Assembly (NCBI GenBank): GCA_020248945.1
Contig: JADCGQ010000008.1
Location: forward strand, 62,001-126,000
Origin: Rubrivivax sp.
GTDB lineage: Bacteria; Pseudomonadota; Gammaproteobacteria; Burkholderiales; Burkholderiaceae_C
DNA length: 64,000 bases
Direction: 5' to 3'
Below are positions 24,276-32,705 of this stretch, piece after piece. Both the position numbers and the translations under genes were made by a program. Position 1 is the stretch's first letter. Each line of letters starts with the position of its first letter. The notes below the pieces were generated by a model. That model did no database searches and had not been told where the DNA came from. It saw only the letters and a list, made by a program, of their open reading frames with translations.

Positions 24276-24449
24276 TCAGGCGCGTGTCGCCACTGTCGAC
24301 GTGGCCACCGGCGCGGCCTTGGTGGTGGCCATCTCCTGGGCTTGACCATCGTGGCTGGCCAGCACGTCGACGAAGCCCAGCATGGCCAGGGTCACGACGG
24401 CGGCAAAGGCCAGGGCGGGGGTGTTGAGCTTGGCGGGACGGTTGAACAT
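24276..24449 (-). CDS. Small exported or membrane-anchored hypothetical protein
   Basis: A 57-residue protein, MFNRPAKLNTPALAFAAVVT..., with one hydrophobic segment (ALAFAAVVTLAMLGFVDVLA) and a polar Ala/Thr-rich tail. AGGAGA lies 6 bases before the ATG on the minus strand, a strong ribosome site that supports a real gene. The hydrophobic part could be a signal peptide or a single membrane anchor. No family is recognised. It lies between the convergent exonuclease-fusion gene and the epimerase gene, with a 182-base gap upstream in which no clear motif is seen. Confidence 0.65.
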   Translation of the reverse strand: MFNRPAKLNTPALAFAAVVTLAMLGFVDVLASHDGQAQEMATTKAAPVATSTVATRA

Positions 24450-24631
24450 GGCGATCTCCTTCGAGAGGGGCTCCCGACCTCGGGAACCGATGGATCGCAC
24501 TGTAGGCAGCGGCATCGCGTGCCGCGGGGTGGAAGCGACGGCTTGCAAGTTGGCCGCCACGAACGGCGTGCTGCGCGGACAGGCCGCGAGCGCCCGCGTC
24601 GGATGCGCGCCGGGCGCCGCGCTTGGGCAGC

Positions 24632-25660
24632 TCAGCGCGCTTGCCAAGCGGCCAGAAGCGCGGCCTCGCGCTCGGCGGCCATGCCGGGTTGCGAGCGCGC
24701 GGGCCCACCGGCCGCTGGTGGCGGCATCACCGGTTCGCTGCCGGGCAAGGTGGCCAGCCAGGCCGCCGTGTCGCGCAGCGTCTGGGCCAGCGGCCGTGTG
24801 GCCAGACCGCAGGCCCGGGCGCGCTCGATGGTGGTCTGGTGCAGCGCGCTCTGGGCCGCCGGCAGCCACAGCGGCAGCTCCATCCATGGGGCCACGCCGG
24901 CCGCCAGCAGCGTGGCCTCGTCGATCCAGGTGAGCGTGGCGCTGCGGTTGAGCACGGCACAGGCGGTTTCGAGCCACTCGCCCATCGTCGTGCCGCCGAC
25001 CGGGCCGGTGAGGTTGAAGCAGCCCCCGCCGCCGGCTTCGGCGCGCTGCAGCATCCAGGCGGCGAGGTCCCGTGCATCGATGAACTGCACGGGCGCCGCC
25101 GGGTCGCCGGGGGCCAGCACCTGGCCGCCGCGCCGCAGCCGCTGCACCCACCAGCTGAAGCGGCCGGTCGGGTCGAACGGGCCGACGATGAGCCCGGGCC
25201 GCACGACCAGACAGCCCGCGGTGCCGAAGTGGCGCCAGGCCGCCGCCTCGCACAGCGCCTTCAGGCCGCCGTAGGTGGCACCGGTGATCTCCTCGGTGGC
25301 GGGGTCGGCCAGCGGGGCCAGCGGGCTGTCTTCGGTCAGCGGGGGTGCTGCGTCTTCGGCGTAGACGCTGATCGTCGATACCAGCTGGTACTGTCCGACA
25401 CGGCCGGCCAGCACGGCCGCAGCGCTGTCGACGTGCCGCGGCACATAGGCGTTGGTGTCGATGGCCACGTCCCAGGTGCCGCCCGCCAGCGCGGCGGCGA
25501 GGTCGCCGTTGCGGTCGGCCAGCCGGTGTTCGGCCTGCGGGAACAAGCCGCTGGCGCTGGCGCCACGGTGCAGCAGCGTCACCGCATGCCCGCGCTCCAG
25601 CGCCTGCGCCACGAGATGGCGGCCGAGGAAGCGGGTGCCGCCGAGCACGAGGATCTTCAT
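24632..25660 (-). CDS. NAD-dependent epimerase/dehydratase family protein
   Basis: A 342-residue extended short-chain dehydrogenase/reductase. MKILVLGGTRFLGRHLVAQA gives the GxxGxxG dinucleotide-binding loop, STISVYAED the active-site serine region, and TYGGLKALCE a YxxxK-like motif in which the tyrosine (GATYGGLK) and lysine are spaced by three residues. VVRPGLIVGPFDPTGRFSWW is typical of the nucleoside-sugar epimerase-like group. The substrate is unknown. A 28-residue upstream extension was dropped because ATG at 25660 begins exactly at the Rossmann strand. It stands alone, divergent from the small gene at 25813. Confidence 0.88.
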   Translation of the reverse strand: MKILVLGGTRFLGRHLVAQALERGHAVTLLHRGASASGLFPQAEHRLADRNGDLAAALAGGTWDVAIDTNAYVPRHVDSAAAVLAGRVGQYQLVSTISVYAEDAAPPLTEDSPLAPLADPATEEITGATYGGLKALCEAAAWRHFGTAGCLVVRPGLIVGPFDPTGRFSWWVQRLRRGGQVLAPGDPAAPVQFIDARDLAAWMLQRAEAGGGGCFNLTGPVGGTTMGEWLETACAVLNRSATLTWIDEATLLAAGVAPWMELPLWLPAAQSALHQTTIERARACGLATRPLAQTLRDTAAWLATLPGSEPVMPPPAAGGPARSQPGMAAEREAALLAAWQAR

Positions 25661-25812
25661 CGGGCTATTCTGTCGCGAGCGCGGGGCGGCCGGACCGGTG
25701 GCTGACGAACTGGCCGGCAAGCAGCCCCCAGTTCGGCGAGGCACGCCTTGTCAGTTTGGCGCAAGATTCGCCCCAGGCGGCGCTCATCGGCCTGCCGCGA
25801 CAGGAGATTGCC

Positions 25813-26193
25813 ATGCTGCCGTTTCGATCGCCGCACCGCGCATCTGCCCACCATGAGGCGGCGCCCGCACCCGGCCCGGTGCCCGAGGACACGCTGATCG
25901 CCGACCGGGGCGAGTTCATCGACGCGCTGGCCCGCCTGCGCCGCGGCCAGTTGCTGGTGCACTCGACCGACCGCAGCGACGAACGCTGCCTGATCGAAGG
26001 CCAGATGCTCTACACGAGCTGGAAGCCGCTCAGCCGTTTCGGCCTGCTCGACGAGCTGCCCGTAGGCCCGCGCGAGGGCCGCATGCGTTGCTACAAGCTC
26101 AGCCCGCGTGGCCGCGACTTTGCCGATCGGGCCTGCAAGGCATGGAAGGCGCGGCCGCTGTGGCAGCGGCTCGCGATGCGCCTGGGCGGCTGA
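25813..26193 (+). CDS. Hypothetical protein, possible winged-helix-like
   Basis: A 126-residue protein starting MLPFRSPHRASAHH. A disordered Pro/Ala-rich head is followed by a folded part with DRGEFIDALARLRRGQLLVH, an effector-like loop, and RCYKLSPRGRDFADRACKAW. The last motif resembles the third helix and wing of MarR/PadR-like proteins (xLSxxGRxFAxRA), but the domain is too short to be sure. AGGAG lies 6 bases before ATG 25813. The gene is isolated between a divergent epimerase gene and a convergent CHRD gene. Similar short proteins are common in Burkholderiales; no function is known. Confidence 0.7.
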   Translation: MLPFRSPHRASAHHEAAPAPGPVPEDTLIADRGEFIDALARLRRGQLLVHSTDRSDERCLIEGQMLYTSWKPLSRFGLLDELPVGPREGRMRCYKLSPRGRDFADRACKAWKARPLWQRLAMRLGG

Positions 26194-26220
26194 AACACCG
26201 CCCCGGCGCGGCGGGATTCG

Positions 26221-26793
26221 TCAGGCCTTGGCGCGCCGCGCGGCCACGCCCACGGCCGCCAGGCCGAGCGCCATCAGACCCCAGGTCGCGGGCTCCGGCA
26301 CGGGCTGCAGGAAGCCGCGGATCTCGCCCGCGGGGAAGGTGGAGCTGTGCACGTTGAAGTACGCACGGCCGTTGCTGATGCCGGCCAGCAGCGCCGCCGA
26401 GGCGCTGGCCGGCGTGCCGCCGTTGGCCGCCAGGAAGCCGCCCGTGAACGTGGTGGTGCGCGTGAGGTCGAGCGTGACCTCGTAGCGGCCGAAGGTGGTG
26501 CCCGTCGGGAAGCCCGGCAGCGTGCCCGGCGTGACCGCCACGCCCACCGTGCCGGTGCCCGGCACTGCCGTGCAGCAATGGATGTGCGACACCGTGGTGC
26601 CGCCGCTGAGGCCGAACCAGATGGTGTCCAGCAGCAGGGTCTGCGCCGTGACGTCGAAGGTCACGAACACGGCACCGCCGCCCGTGGCGCCGGTGACCTC
26701 GGGCTCCAGGCCCGCGGCGAACGAGAAGCTCTGGGCCTGGGCGGCCGGGGCTGCCAGCACGAGGGCGGCCGCGAGGGCCAGCAGGCTTTTCAT
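26221..26793 (-). CDS. CHRD-domain protein with PEP-CTERM sorting signal
   Basis: A 190-residue secreted protein. It has a signal peptide (MKSLLALAAALVLAAPAAQA), a CHRD-type beta domain with SHIHCCTAVPGTG and the closing NVHSSTFPAGEIRGFL, and a C-terminal VPEPATWGLMALGLAAVGVA followed by arginines, the PEP-CTERM anchor cleaved by exosortase. Such proteins are exported and processed in species with an exopolysaccharide/exosortase system, which lies outside this window. The CHRD family has no proven activity beyond domain-level similarity to chordin. The gene stands alone, with a probable promoter at 26842-26869. Confidence 0.92.
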   Translation of the reverse strand: MKSLLALAAALVLAAPAAQAQSFSFAAGLEPEVTGATGGGAVFVTFDVTAQTLLLDTIWFGLSGGTTVSHIHCCTAVPGTGTVGVAVTPGTLPGFPTGTTFGRYEVTLDLTRTTTFTGGFLAANGGTPASASAALLAGISNGRAYFNVHSSTFPAGEIRGFLQPVPEPATWGLMALGLAAVGVAARRAKA

Positions 26794-26841
26794 GGGATGT
26801 ACTCCGCAGACACGAGACGACGCCAGGCCAGGATGGGCCTC

Positions 26842-26869
26842 GTTACAAGAAGTGTGCGCCTGTCCGCAA
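26842..26869 (-). promoter_or_regulatory. Possible sigma-70 promoter of the CHRD/PEP-CTERM gene
   Basis: On the minus strand TTGCGG (26864-26869) and TGTAAC (26842-26847) are separated by 16 bases, about 50 bases before the gene start. The match is partial, but the position and the locally lower GC content fit. Confidence 0.3.
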
Positions 26870-26914
26870 GATCGCGGCAGTCGGGCCTAACCCTGCCCCT
26901 GCGTCCAAACGGGT

Positions 26915-27901
26915 TCATTCGGGCTCGATCTTCGCGGCGCGGATCACGCCGCCCCAGCGCTGGATCTCGCCGGCCAGCAGCGCCTGCAGCTCGGCCGGGC
27001 TGCTGCCCTGCACGCGCATGCCCAGCTTGCCCAGGCGTTCGCGCACCGCGGCCGAGGCCACGGCCTCGCGCACGGCGCGGCCCAGCACGGCCATCACCTC
27101 GGGCGGCGTGCCGGCCGGCGCGGCCAGCGCGTTCCAACTCGCCACCCCGTAGCCCGTGAGGCCGGCCTGGGCGGCCGTCGGCACCTCGGGCAGCGCCGGG
27201 TTGCGCTGATCGGAGCTCACCGCCAGCGCGCGCACCGCGCCGGCCTGCACCTGCGGCACCATCGGCCCGGCGATCTCGAAGGCGACATCGATCTCGCCCG
27301 CGCGCAGCGCCGTCAGCACCGCCGGGCTGCCCTTGTAGGGCACCACCAGCGTGTCGATGCCGGCGACCGTCTCGAACAGCTTGGCACTCAGGTGCTGGGT
27401 GCTGCCCGGCGCGATGGTGCCGACGTTGAGCTTGCCCGGGTTGGCGCGCGCAAAGTCGAGCAGCGCCTTCAGGGTGGCGAAGCGCGAGTTCGCGGCCACG
27501 AAGATGCCGAGGTCGAAGAAGCCCAGCGTGCTGATGGGCGCAAAGTCCTTCTGCGGGTCCCCACCTGGATAGGGAGGCAGCTTCTTGAACAGGCCCACGC
27601 TGACGGCGTTGCCATTGCTCATCAGCAGCAGCGTGTGGCCGTCGGGGCGGGCCGTGGCCACCGCCTGGCTGGCGACGATGCTGCCCGCGCTGGGCTTGTT
27701 CTCGATGACCACCGGCTGGCCCAGCGACCGGGCCATGTGCTCGCCCACCGCACGCGCGGTGATGTCGGCGATGCCGCCGGGCGCGAAGGGCACGAGCACG
27801 GTGATGGCGCGGTCGGGAAAGCGCGGCTGCGCGCGCAGCGCCGCAGGGGCCAGTGCGGCGGCGCCGGCCAGGACCAGGGTGTGTCGACGGGTGAGGTTCA
27901 T
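26915..27901 (-). CDS. Bug-family tripartite tricarboxylate transporter substrate-binding protein (malonate region)
   Basis: A 328-residue TctC/Bug solute receptor. A twin-arginine-like leader (TRRHTLVLAGAAALAPAALR) precedes the mature start FPDRAITVLVPFAPGGIADI; VIENKPSAGSIVASQAVATA is the ligand loop. A start at 27901 is preferred over 27925 because it begins directly at the leader. It lies downstream of matB on the same strand with a 90-base gap, so it may be the last gene of the malonate cluster. No TctA/TctB membrane genes are present. With the protein at 29578 this makes two receptors around one catabolic gene pair, suggesting distinct ligands such as malonate and a derivative. Confidence 0.93.
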   Translation of the reverse strand: MNLTRRHTLVLAGAAALAPAALRAQPRFPDRAITVLVPFAPGGIADITARAVGEHMARSLGQPVVIENKPSAGSIVASQAVATARPDGHTLLLMSNGNAVSVGLFKKLPPYPGGDPQKDFAPISTLGFFDLGIFVAANSRFATLKALLDFARANPGKLNVGTIAPGSTQHLSAKLFETVAGIDTLVVPYKGSPAVLTALRAGEIDVAFEIAGPMVPQVQAGAVRALAVSSDQRNPALPEVPTAAQAGLTGYGVASWNALAAPAGTPPEVMAVLGRAVREAVASAAVRERLGKLGMRVQGSSPAELQALLAGEIQRWGGVIRAAKIEPE

Positions 27902-27991
27902 GCGGGTTTGGCGAGGGTCGTGCAAGGGCTCGGAATCCCGGGTCGTTTCGCCACGCTGCGTCAGCGCACCCAGGGGTCGGCCCGGGTGCCG

Positions 27992-29569
27992 TCAGCCGCC
28001 CGCCGGCTTCGGTGCTGCCGGCGCCGGCCCGAACATGGCCCGGTGGCGATCGCGCAGCAGGTTCTTCAGCACCTTGCCCATGGCGTTGCGCGGCAACTCG
28101 CTCACCACCTCCACGAACTTGGGCACCTTGAAGCCGGCGATGCGGCCCTTGAGCGCGCCGATCAGCGCGGCCGGCGCCGGCGCCGGCCCGCCCGGCCGGG
28201 CCACGACCACGGCGATCACGGCCTCGCCGAAGTCGGGGTGCGGCACGCCGACCACGGCGCTCTCGGCCACGCCGGGCAAGGCGTTGAGGAAGCCCTCGAT
28301 CTCGGCCGGGTAGACGTTGTAGCCGCCGGTGATGACGAGGTCCTTGCTGCGGCCGACGATGGTGCAGAAGCCGTCGGCCTCGACCTTGCCGACGTCGCCG
28401 GTGCGGAACCAGCCGTCGGCGCTGAATTCTTCGGCCGTCTTCTCCGGCATGCGCCAGTAGCCCTTGAAGACGTTCGGGCCCTTGACCTGGATGTGGCCCA
28501 CCTCGCCGGCCGCCACCACCGCGCCGTCGTCGCCCATCACGCGCAGGCCCACGCCAGGCAGCGCCGGCCCCACGGTGCCGCCACGGCGTGCGGCCTCGGG
28601 CCGGTAGGGGTTGCTGGTGAGCATGACGGTTTCGCTCATGCCGTAGCGCTCGAGGATGGTGTGGCCGGTGCGCCCGCGCCAGGCCTCGAAGGTCTCGAGC
28701 AGCAGCGGCGCCGAGCCGCTGATGAACAGCCGCATCGAGGCGCAGGCCGCCGGCGTGAGGCCGGGCTCGGCGAGCAGGCGCACGTACAGCGTCGGCACGC
28801 CCATGAAGACGCTGGCCCCGTGCAGCCGCGCCACCACGGCTTTGGGGTCGAAGCGGTTGAGCCAGATCATCTTCGCGCCCGCCAGCAGCGCGCCGTGGCT
28901 GGCGACGAACAGGCCGTGCACGTGGAAGATCGGCAGCGCGTGGATCAGGACGTCGCGCTCGGCGCCGGTGCGCCAGCCCCAGAACGCCTTCAGCGTGAGC
29001 GCGTTGCTGCGCAGGTTGCCGTGCGTGAGCATCGCGCCCTTGCTGCGCCCGGTGGTGCCGCTGGTGTAGAGGATGGCCGCGAGATCGCCTTCGCTGCGCA
29101 CGGCCGGCTCGTGCGTGTCGGCGTGCTGCGCGGCCCGCTCGAGCAGCGAGCCGGTGCGGTCGTCGCCCAGCGTGAAGACGTGCTTCGTGCCGGCCTTGAA
29201 GGCGATCTTGGCGAACCACGAAAACGCCTTCGGCGTGCACACCACCAGCGCCGGCTCGGCGTTGCCGATGAAGTACTCGATCTCGGCCGACTGGTAGGCG
29301 TTGTTCAGCGGCAGGAACACATGGCCGCTGCGCAGCACCGCCAGGTACAGCACGAGTGCCTCGACGCTCTTGTCGACCTGCACCGCCACGCGCGACTGCG
29401 CGGGCAGGTCGAGCGAGGCGATGAGGTTGGCCATCATCGCGCTGGCGCGCTCGAGGTCGCGCCAGGTGTAGGCGTCCGACGACATGGCCGTGTCGGCCGT
29501 TTCGATGGCGATGGTGTCGAGATCGGCCGGGAAGCCGCCCCGCAGGGCGACGAAGAGGTTGGCGTTCAC
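27992..29569 (-). CDS. matB: Malonyl-CoA synthetase (AMP-forming)
   Basis: Activates malonate with ATP and CoA to malonyl-CoA. The 525-residue adenylate-forming enzyme shows the P-loop YTSGTTGRSKG (residues 168-178), the RYGMSETVMLTSNPY segment, DGWFRTGDVGKVEADGF, and the catalytic lysine in MGKVLKNLLR near the C-terminus. The malonyl-CoA assignment rests on overall resemblance to MatB and on the malonyl-CoA decarboxylase two genes upstream; on motifs alone another short acyl-CoA synthetase would be possible. It starts with GTG at 29569, 8 bases after the stop of the Bug gene at 29578. Confidence 0.9.
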   Translation of the reverse strand: MNANLFVALRGGFPADLDTIAIETADTAMSSDAYTWRDLERASAMMANLIASLDLPAQSRVAVQVDKSVEALVLYLAVLRSGHVFLPLNNAYQSAEIEYFIGNAEPALVVCTPKAFSWFAKIAFKAGTKHVFTLGDDRTGSLLERAAQHADTHEPAVRSEGDLAAILYTSGTTGRSKGAMLTHGNLRSNALTLKAFWGWRTGAERDVLIHALPIFHVHGLFVASHGALLAGAKMIWLNRFDPKAVVARLHGASVFMGVPTLYVRLLAEPGLTPAACASMRLFISGSAPLLLETFEAWRGRTGHTILERYGMSETVMLTSNPYRPEAARRGGTVGPALPGVGLRVMGDDGAVVAAGEVGHIQVKGPNVFKGYWRMPEKTAEEFSADGWFRTGDVGKVEADGFCTIVGRSKDLVITGGYNVYPAEIEGFLNALPGVAESAVVGVPHPDFGEAVIAVVVARPGGPAPAPAALIGALKGRIAGFKVPKFVEVVSELPRNAMGKVLKNLLRDRHRAMFGPAPAAPKPAGG

Positions 29570-29577
29570 GGTGCCGA

Positions 29578-30567
29578 TCAGTCCAGTTTCGCCCCGGAGT
29601 TCTTCACCACCTCGGCCCAGCGCTTGACTTCGGCGCTGACGAAGCGGCCCATGTCGGGGCCCCAGGTGTTGGGCAGCTCGGTGCCCAGGCCCGTCCAGGC
29701 GGCCTTGATCTCGTCGCTGGCGAGGGCCTTGCGCATCTCGTTCTGCATGCCGCTGATGGCCTCGGCAGGCGTGCCCTTGGGCGCCCAGATCGCGTACCAG
29801 GTGGCCACCTTGTAGGTGGGCACGCCGCTTTCGGCGGCGGTGGGCACGTCAGGGAAGCCAGGCGCGCGGCGCTCGCCGGCCACGGCGATGGCGCGGATGC
29901 GGCCGCCCTTGATGTGCGCGGCGCTGGAGCCCAGGCCGTCGAAGCACAGGTCCACCTGGCCGGCGATCAGGTCTTGCAGCATCGGGCCGGCGCCGCGGTA
30001 GGGGATGTGCGTGATGAAGGTCTTGGTCTGCAGCTTGAACAGCTCGCCGGCCAGGTGGTGGCTGGTGCCGTTGCCGGCCGAGCCGTAGTTCAGCTTGCCG
30101 GGGTTCTTGCGGATGAACTCCAGCAGCTGCGGCAGCGTCGTGGCCTGCACTTTGCCCGGGTTGACGACGATGACCTGCGGCACGCTCGACACCAGCCCCA
30201 CGGGGATGAAGTCGGTCTCGATGTTGTAGTCGAGCTTCGGGTACATGCTCGGCGCGATGGCGTGGTGCACCGCGCCCATGAAGAAGGTGTAGCCGTCGGG
30301 CGCGGCCTTGGCCGCGATGCCGGCGCCCAGCGTGCCGCCGGCGCCGCCCTTGTTGTCGATGAGGAACTGGCGGCCCGAGCTCTTGGTGATCGATGCGAAC
30401 AGTGGCCGCGCGAACGCGTCGGTGCCGCCGCCGGGCGGGAAGGGCACGATGATGTTCACGGGCTTGCTGGGCCACGCGCTCTGCGCGCGGGCGATCGAGG
30501 GCAGGGCCAGGCCGGCGGCCAGGCCGGCGGTGCCCATCAGGGCCTCGCGGCGGTTGATGTGGTTCAT
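29578..30567 (-). CDS. Bug-family substrate-binding protein between the malonyl-CoA genes
   Basis: A 329-residue TctC/Bug receptor. The leader INRREALMGTAGLAAGLALP is twin-arginine-like, and the mature part starts WPSKPVNIIVPFPPGGGTDA. LIDNKGGAGGTLGAGIAAKA and YRGAGPMLQDLIAGQVDLCF are family segments. Lying between matA and matB in one direction, with gaps of 45 and 8 bases, it most likely delivers malonate or a related acid, although the partner permease is not in the window. The receptor at 26915 belongs to the same family but is clearly different in sequence. Confidence 0.94.
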   Translation of the reverse strand: MNHINRREALMGTAGLAAGLALPSIARAQSAWPSKPVNIIVPFPPGGGTDAFARPLFASITKSSGRQFLIDNKGGAGGTLGAGIAAKAAPDGYTFFMGAVHHAIAPSMYPKLDYNIETDFIPVGLVSSVPQVIVVNPGKVQATTLPQLLEFIRKNPGKLNYGSAGNGTSHHLAGELFKLQTKTFITHIPYRGAGPMLQDLIAGQVDLCFDGLGSSAAHIKGGRIRAIAVAGERRAPGFPDVPTAAESGVPTYKVATWYAIWAPKGTPAEAISGMQNEMRKALASDEIKAAWTGLGTELPNTWGPDMGRFVSAEVKRWAEVVKNSGAKLD

Positions 30568-30612
30568 GGTGTGTCTCCGGTGGTGTCGTTATGGGAACAG
30601 GAACGGGAATGG

Positions 30613-31917
30613 TCAGACAGGACTGCCGACGGCCCTCGAGCGCGCCACCTCGCCCTGGCGGAAGCGCGCGTGGCTGGCCTCGACCTTGGCCAGGTCGTAC
30701 AGGTAGTTGACCATCAGGCCGAACGACTGCTTCAAGCCCTTGCCCGACATGTTGCCACGCGGGTTGAGCCGCTCCAGCCGCGCGCCGTTGTCAAGGTGGA
30801 AACGCGCCACCGGGTCGCCCGCCGGCGTGGGCGACAGCAGCAGGTAGGCGCTGGCCAGCAGCGCCAGCGCGCTGCGGTCGTCGTCGTCCATCAGCGCGTG
30901 AACGGCCGCGCCCTGCAGCGCGCCCAGGTCGCCGTTGCAGCGCTCGCGCAGCCGGGCGCGGGCGGCGTTCAGCTCGGCGGCCGAGCCCTTCTTCAACCCG
31001 GGCAGCGCGTCGAGCTCGGGCTCGGCGAGCAGCCACTGCGCCAGCCCCGGAATCGGCGACAGCGTGCAGAAGGTCTTCAGCCGCGGCAGCTCGCGCTGCA
31101 GCTGCGTGGCCACGGTCTTGATGAGGAAGTTGCCCAGGCTCACGCCGCGCAGCCCGGGCTCGCAGTTGCTGATGCTGTAGAAGGCCGCGACGCGGAAGCG
31201 GTCGGGCAGCAGTGGCGTGCTGAGCTTGTCGATCAGCGGCGTGATGGCGGCCGGCATCTCGGGCACCAGCGCCACCTCGACGAAGATCAGCGGCTCGTTC
31301 GGCAGCTGCGGGTGGAAGAAGGCGAAGCAGCGGCGGTCGGGTTGCAGCCGGCGGCGCAGGTCGTCCCAGCCGTCGATGGCATGCACGGCCTCGTGGTGGA
31401 TGATCTTTTCGAGCAGCTGCGCCGGTGAGTTCCAGTCGACGCGCCGCATCTGCAGGAAGCCGGGGTTGAACCAGCTCGTCAGCAGGTGCAGCAGGTCGGC
31501 CTCGATGACCTCGAGCTCCGGCCGCGCGCGCAGCCGCTTCAGCAGCGCGCGGCGCAGGCGCAGCACCGCGGCCGTGCCGCCGGGCGTGCGGTTGAGGCGG
31601 CGGAACAGCTCCTGCCGCGCCGGCTCGGCGGAGCGCGTCAGCGCCAGCAGCGAGGGCGCATCGCGCTGCGCGGCGTAGGCCTCGGCCAGCTGCAGCACCT
31701 GGGCGGGGTCGGGGCTCAGGTCCTTGGCGAGGTAGGTGAACAGGCCGTCGAGCTCGTCGTCGTCGAGGCCGTCGAGCCGCTCGATCAGGCCGGCCGCGAT
31801 GGCCATGCCGCCGAGCTCGCCCTTCTCGCCGAGCAGGCGCTTGCAGTCGGCCACCATGCGGCGCACGGCGCGTTCGCGGCGCTGGCGCAGCGCGACGGCG
31901 CGGATTTCATCGAGCAC
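30613..31917 (-). CDS. matA: Malonyl-CoA decarboxylase
   Basis: Decarboxylates malonyl-CoA to acetyl-CoA, the second step of malonate use. The 434-residue protein has the helical N-terminal domain and the GNAT-like catalytic domain of the MCD family. Visible segments are IIHHEAVHAIDGWDDLRRRL, CFAFFHPQLPNEPLIFVEVA, and FYSISNCEPGLRGVSLGNFL with the family's serine, while the His-Pro lies in FFHPQLPNEP. The GTG start at 31917 overlaps the regulator gene by 11 bases, so regulator and enzyme are translated together. It is followed by the Bug and matB genes. Confidence 0.95.
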   Translation of the reverse strand: MLDEIRAVALRQRRERAVRRMVADCKRLLGEKGELGGMAIAAGLIERLDGLDDDELDGLFTYLAKDLSPDPAQVLQLAEAYAAQRDAPSLLALTRSAEPARQELFRRLNRTPGGTAAVLRLRRALLKRLRARPELEVIEADLLHLLTSWFNPGFLQMRRVDWNSPAQLLEKIIHHEAVHAIDGWDDLRRRLQPDRRCFAFFHPQLPNEPLIFVEVALVPEMPAAITPLIDKLSTPLLPDRFRVAAFYSISNCEPGLRGVSLGNFLIKTVATQLQRELPRLKTFCTLSPIPGLAQWLLAEPELDALPGLKKGSAAELNAARARLRERCNGDLGALQGAAVHALMDDDDRSALALLASAYLLLSPTPAGDPVARFHLDNGARLERLNPRGNMSGKGLKQSFGLMVNYLYDLAKVEASHARFRQGEVARSRAVGSPV

Positions 31918-32608
31918 GGCCGGGCTCCTTGGCCTTGGGGCTGCGGGCCTGGGCGCGGCGCAGCTTCTTCAGCGCCGCGAGCTGCGCCATGAGATGGTCG
32001 TGCATGGCGCGTTCGGCGCGCGCGGCGTCGCGCTGCTCGAAGGCGTCGATCAGCACGCGGTGTTCGTTCAGCGAGGCCTCGATGCGCCCCGGCAGCGCCA
32101 GCTGCCGTCCGCGCATCAGCCGCACGAAGCGGCGCAGGTCGCCGGTCACGCGGTCGAGCCAGCGGTTGCCGGCCAGCTGCTGCACGGCGCTGTGGAAGAC
32201 GTGGTTGACGCGGTAGTAGCCGTCCAGGCTGCCGGCGGCGGCGTGGCGCTCGAGCTCGTCGTGCAGCCGGCGCAGCTGGTGCACGGCCTCGTCGTCGGCG
32301 CGCTGGCAGGCTTCGAAGGCGCAGCGGCCCTCGAGCAGCGCCATCACCGGGAACAGGGCGTCGGCGTCGGCCTCGGTGATCTCCACCACGCGGCAGCCGC
32401 GGTGCGGCACCAGCTCCACCAGGCCCTCGGCGGCCAGCACCTTGAGCGCCTCGCGCAGCGGCGTGCGGCTCACCTGCCAGGCGGCGGCGAGGGCCTTCTC
32501 GTCGATCCAGTCGCCGCTGGCGACTTCGCCGTCGAAGACCATGCCGCGCAAGCGCTCGGCGACGCTGTCGTGCAGCGAGGTGGCGCGCAGGGGTGTGGGT
32601 TCAACCAT
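31907..32608 (-). CDS. matR: GntR-family (FadR/FCD) regulator of the malonate genes
   Basis: A 233-residue repressor-type regulator. The N-terminal winged helix has LHDSVAERLRGMVFDGEV and the recognition region AWQVSRTPLREALKVLAAEG; the rest is an all-helical FCD ligand domain. FCD regulators respond to carboxylic acids or acyl-CoAs. It heads the malonate genes, overlapping malonyl-CoA decarboxylase by 11 bases, as MatR does in rhizobial mat operons. A 12-bp palindrome lies 16 bases upstream of its start, suggesting autoregulation. The ligand (malonate or malonyl-CoA) is inferred from position. Confidence 0.88.
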   Translation of the reverse strand: MVEPTPLRATSLHDSVAERLRGMVFDGEVASGDWIDEKALAAAWQVSRTPLREALKVLAAEGLVELVPHRGCRVVEITEADADALFPVMALLEGRCAFEACQRADDEAVHQLRRLHDELERHAAAGSLDGYYRVNHVFHSAVQQLAGNRWLDRVTGDLRRFVRLMRGRQLALPGRIEASLNEHRVLIDAFEQRDAARAERAMHDHLMAQLAALKKLRRAQARSPKAKEPGRAR

Positions 32609-32623
32609 GCGCGCAGTGTAGTG

Positions 32624-32635
32624 CTGTAATTACAG
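32624..32635. promoter_or_regulatory. Palindromic operator at the malonate regulator promoter
   Basis: CTGTAATTACAG is a perfect 12-bp palindrome in an AT-richer patch, 16 bases upstream of the GntR-family gene and about 70 bases from the divergent zinc-ribbon gene. FadR/FCD regulators typically bind short palindromes of the TGTnnnnACA type, so it is a good candidate for autoregulation and control of the matR-matA-Bug-matB operon. Confidence 0.6.
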
Positions 32636-32705
32636 AATCACAAGCAGGCGCCTGTGCCGTCCCGCGGCACCGGCCAGGCCTGGCCTCGCCGTAGGATCGT
32701 CAGCG

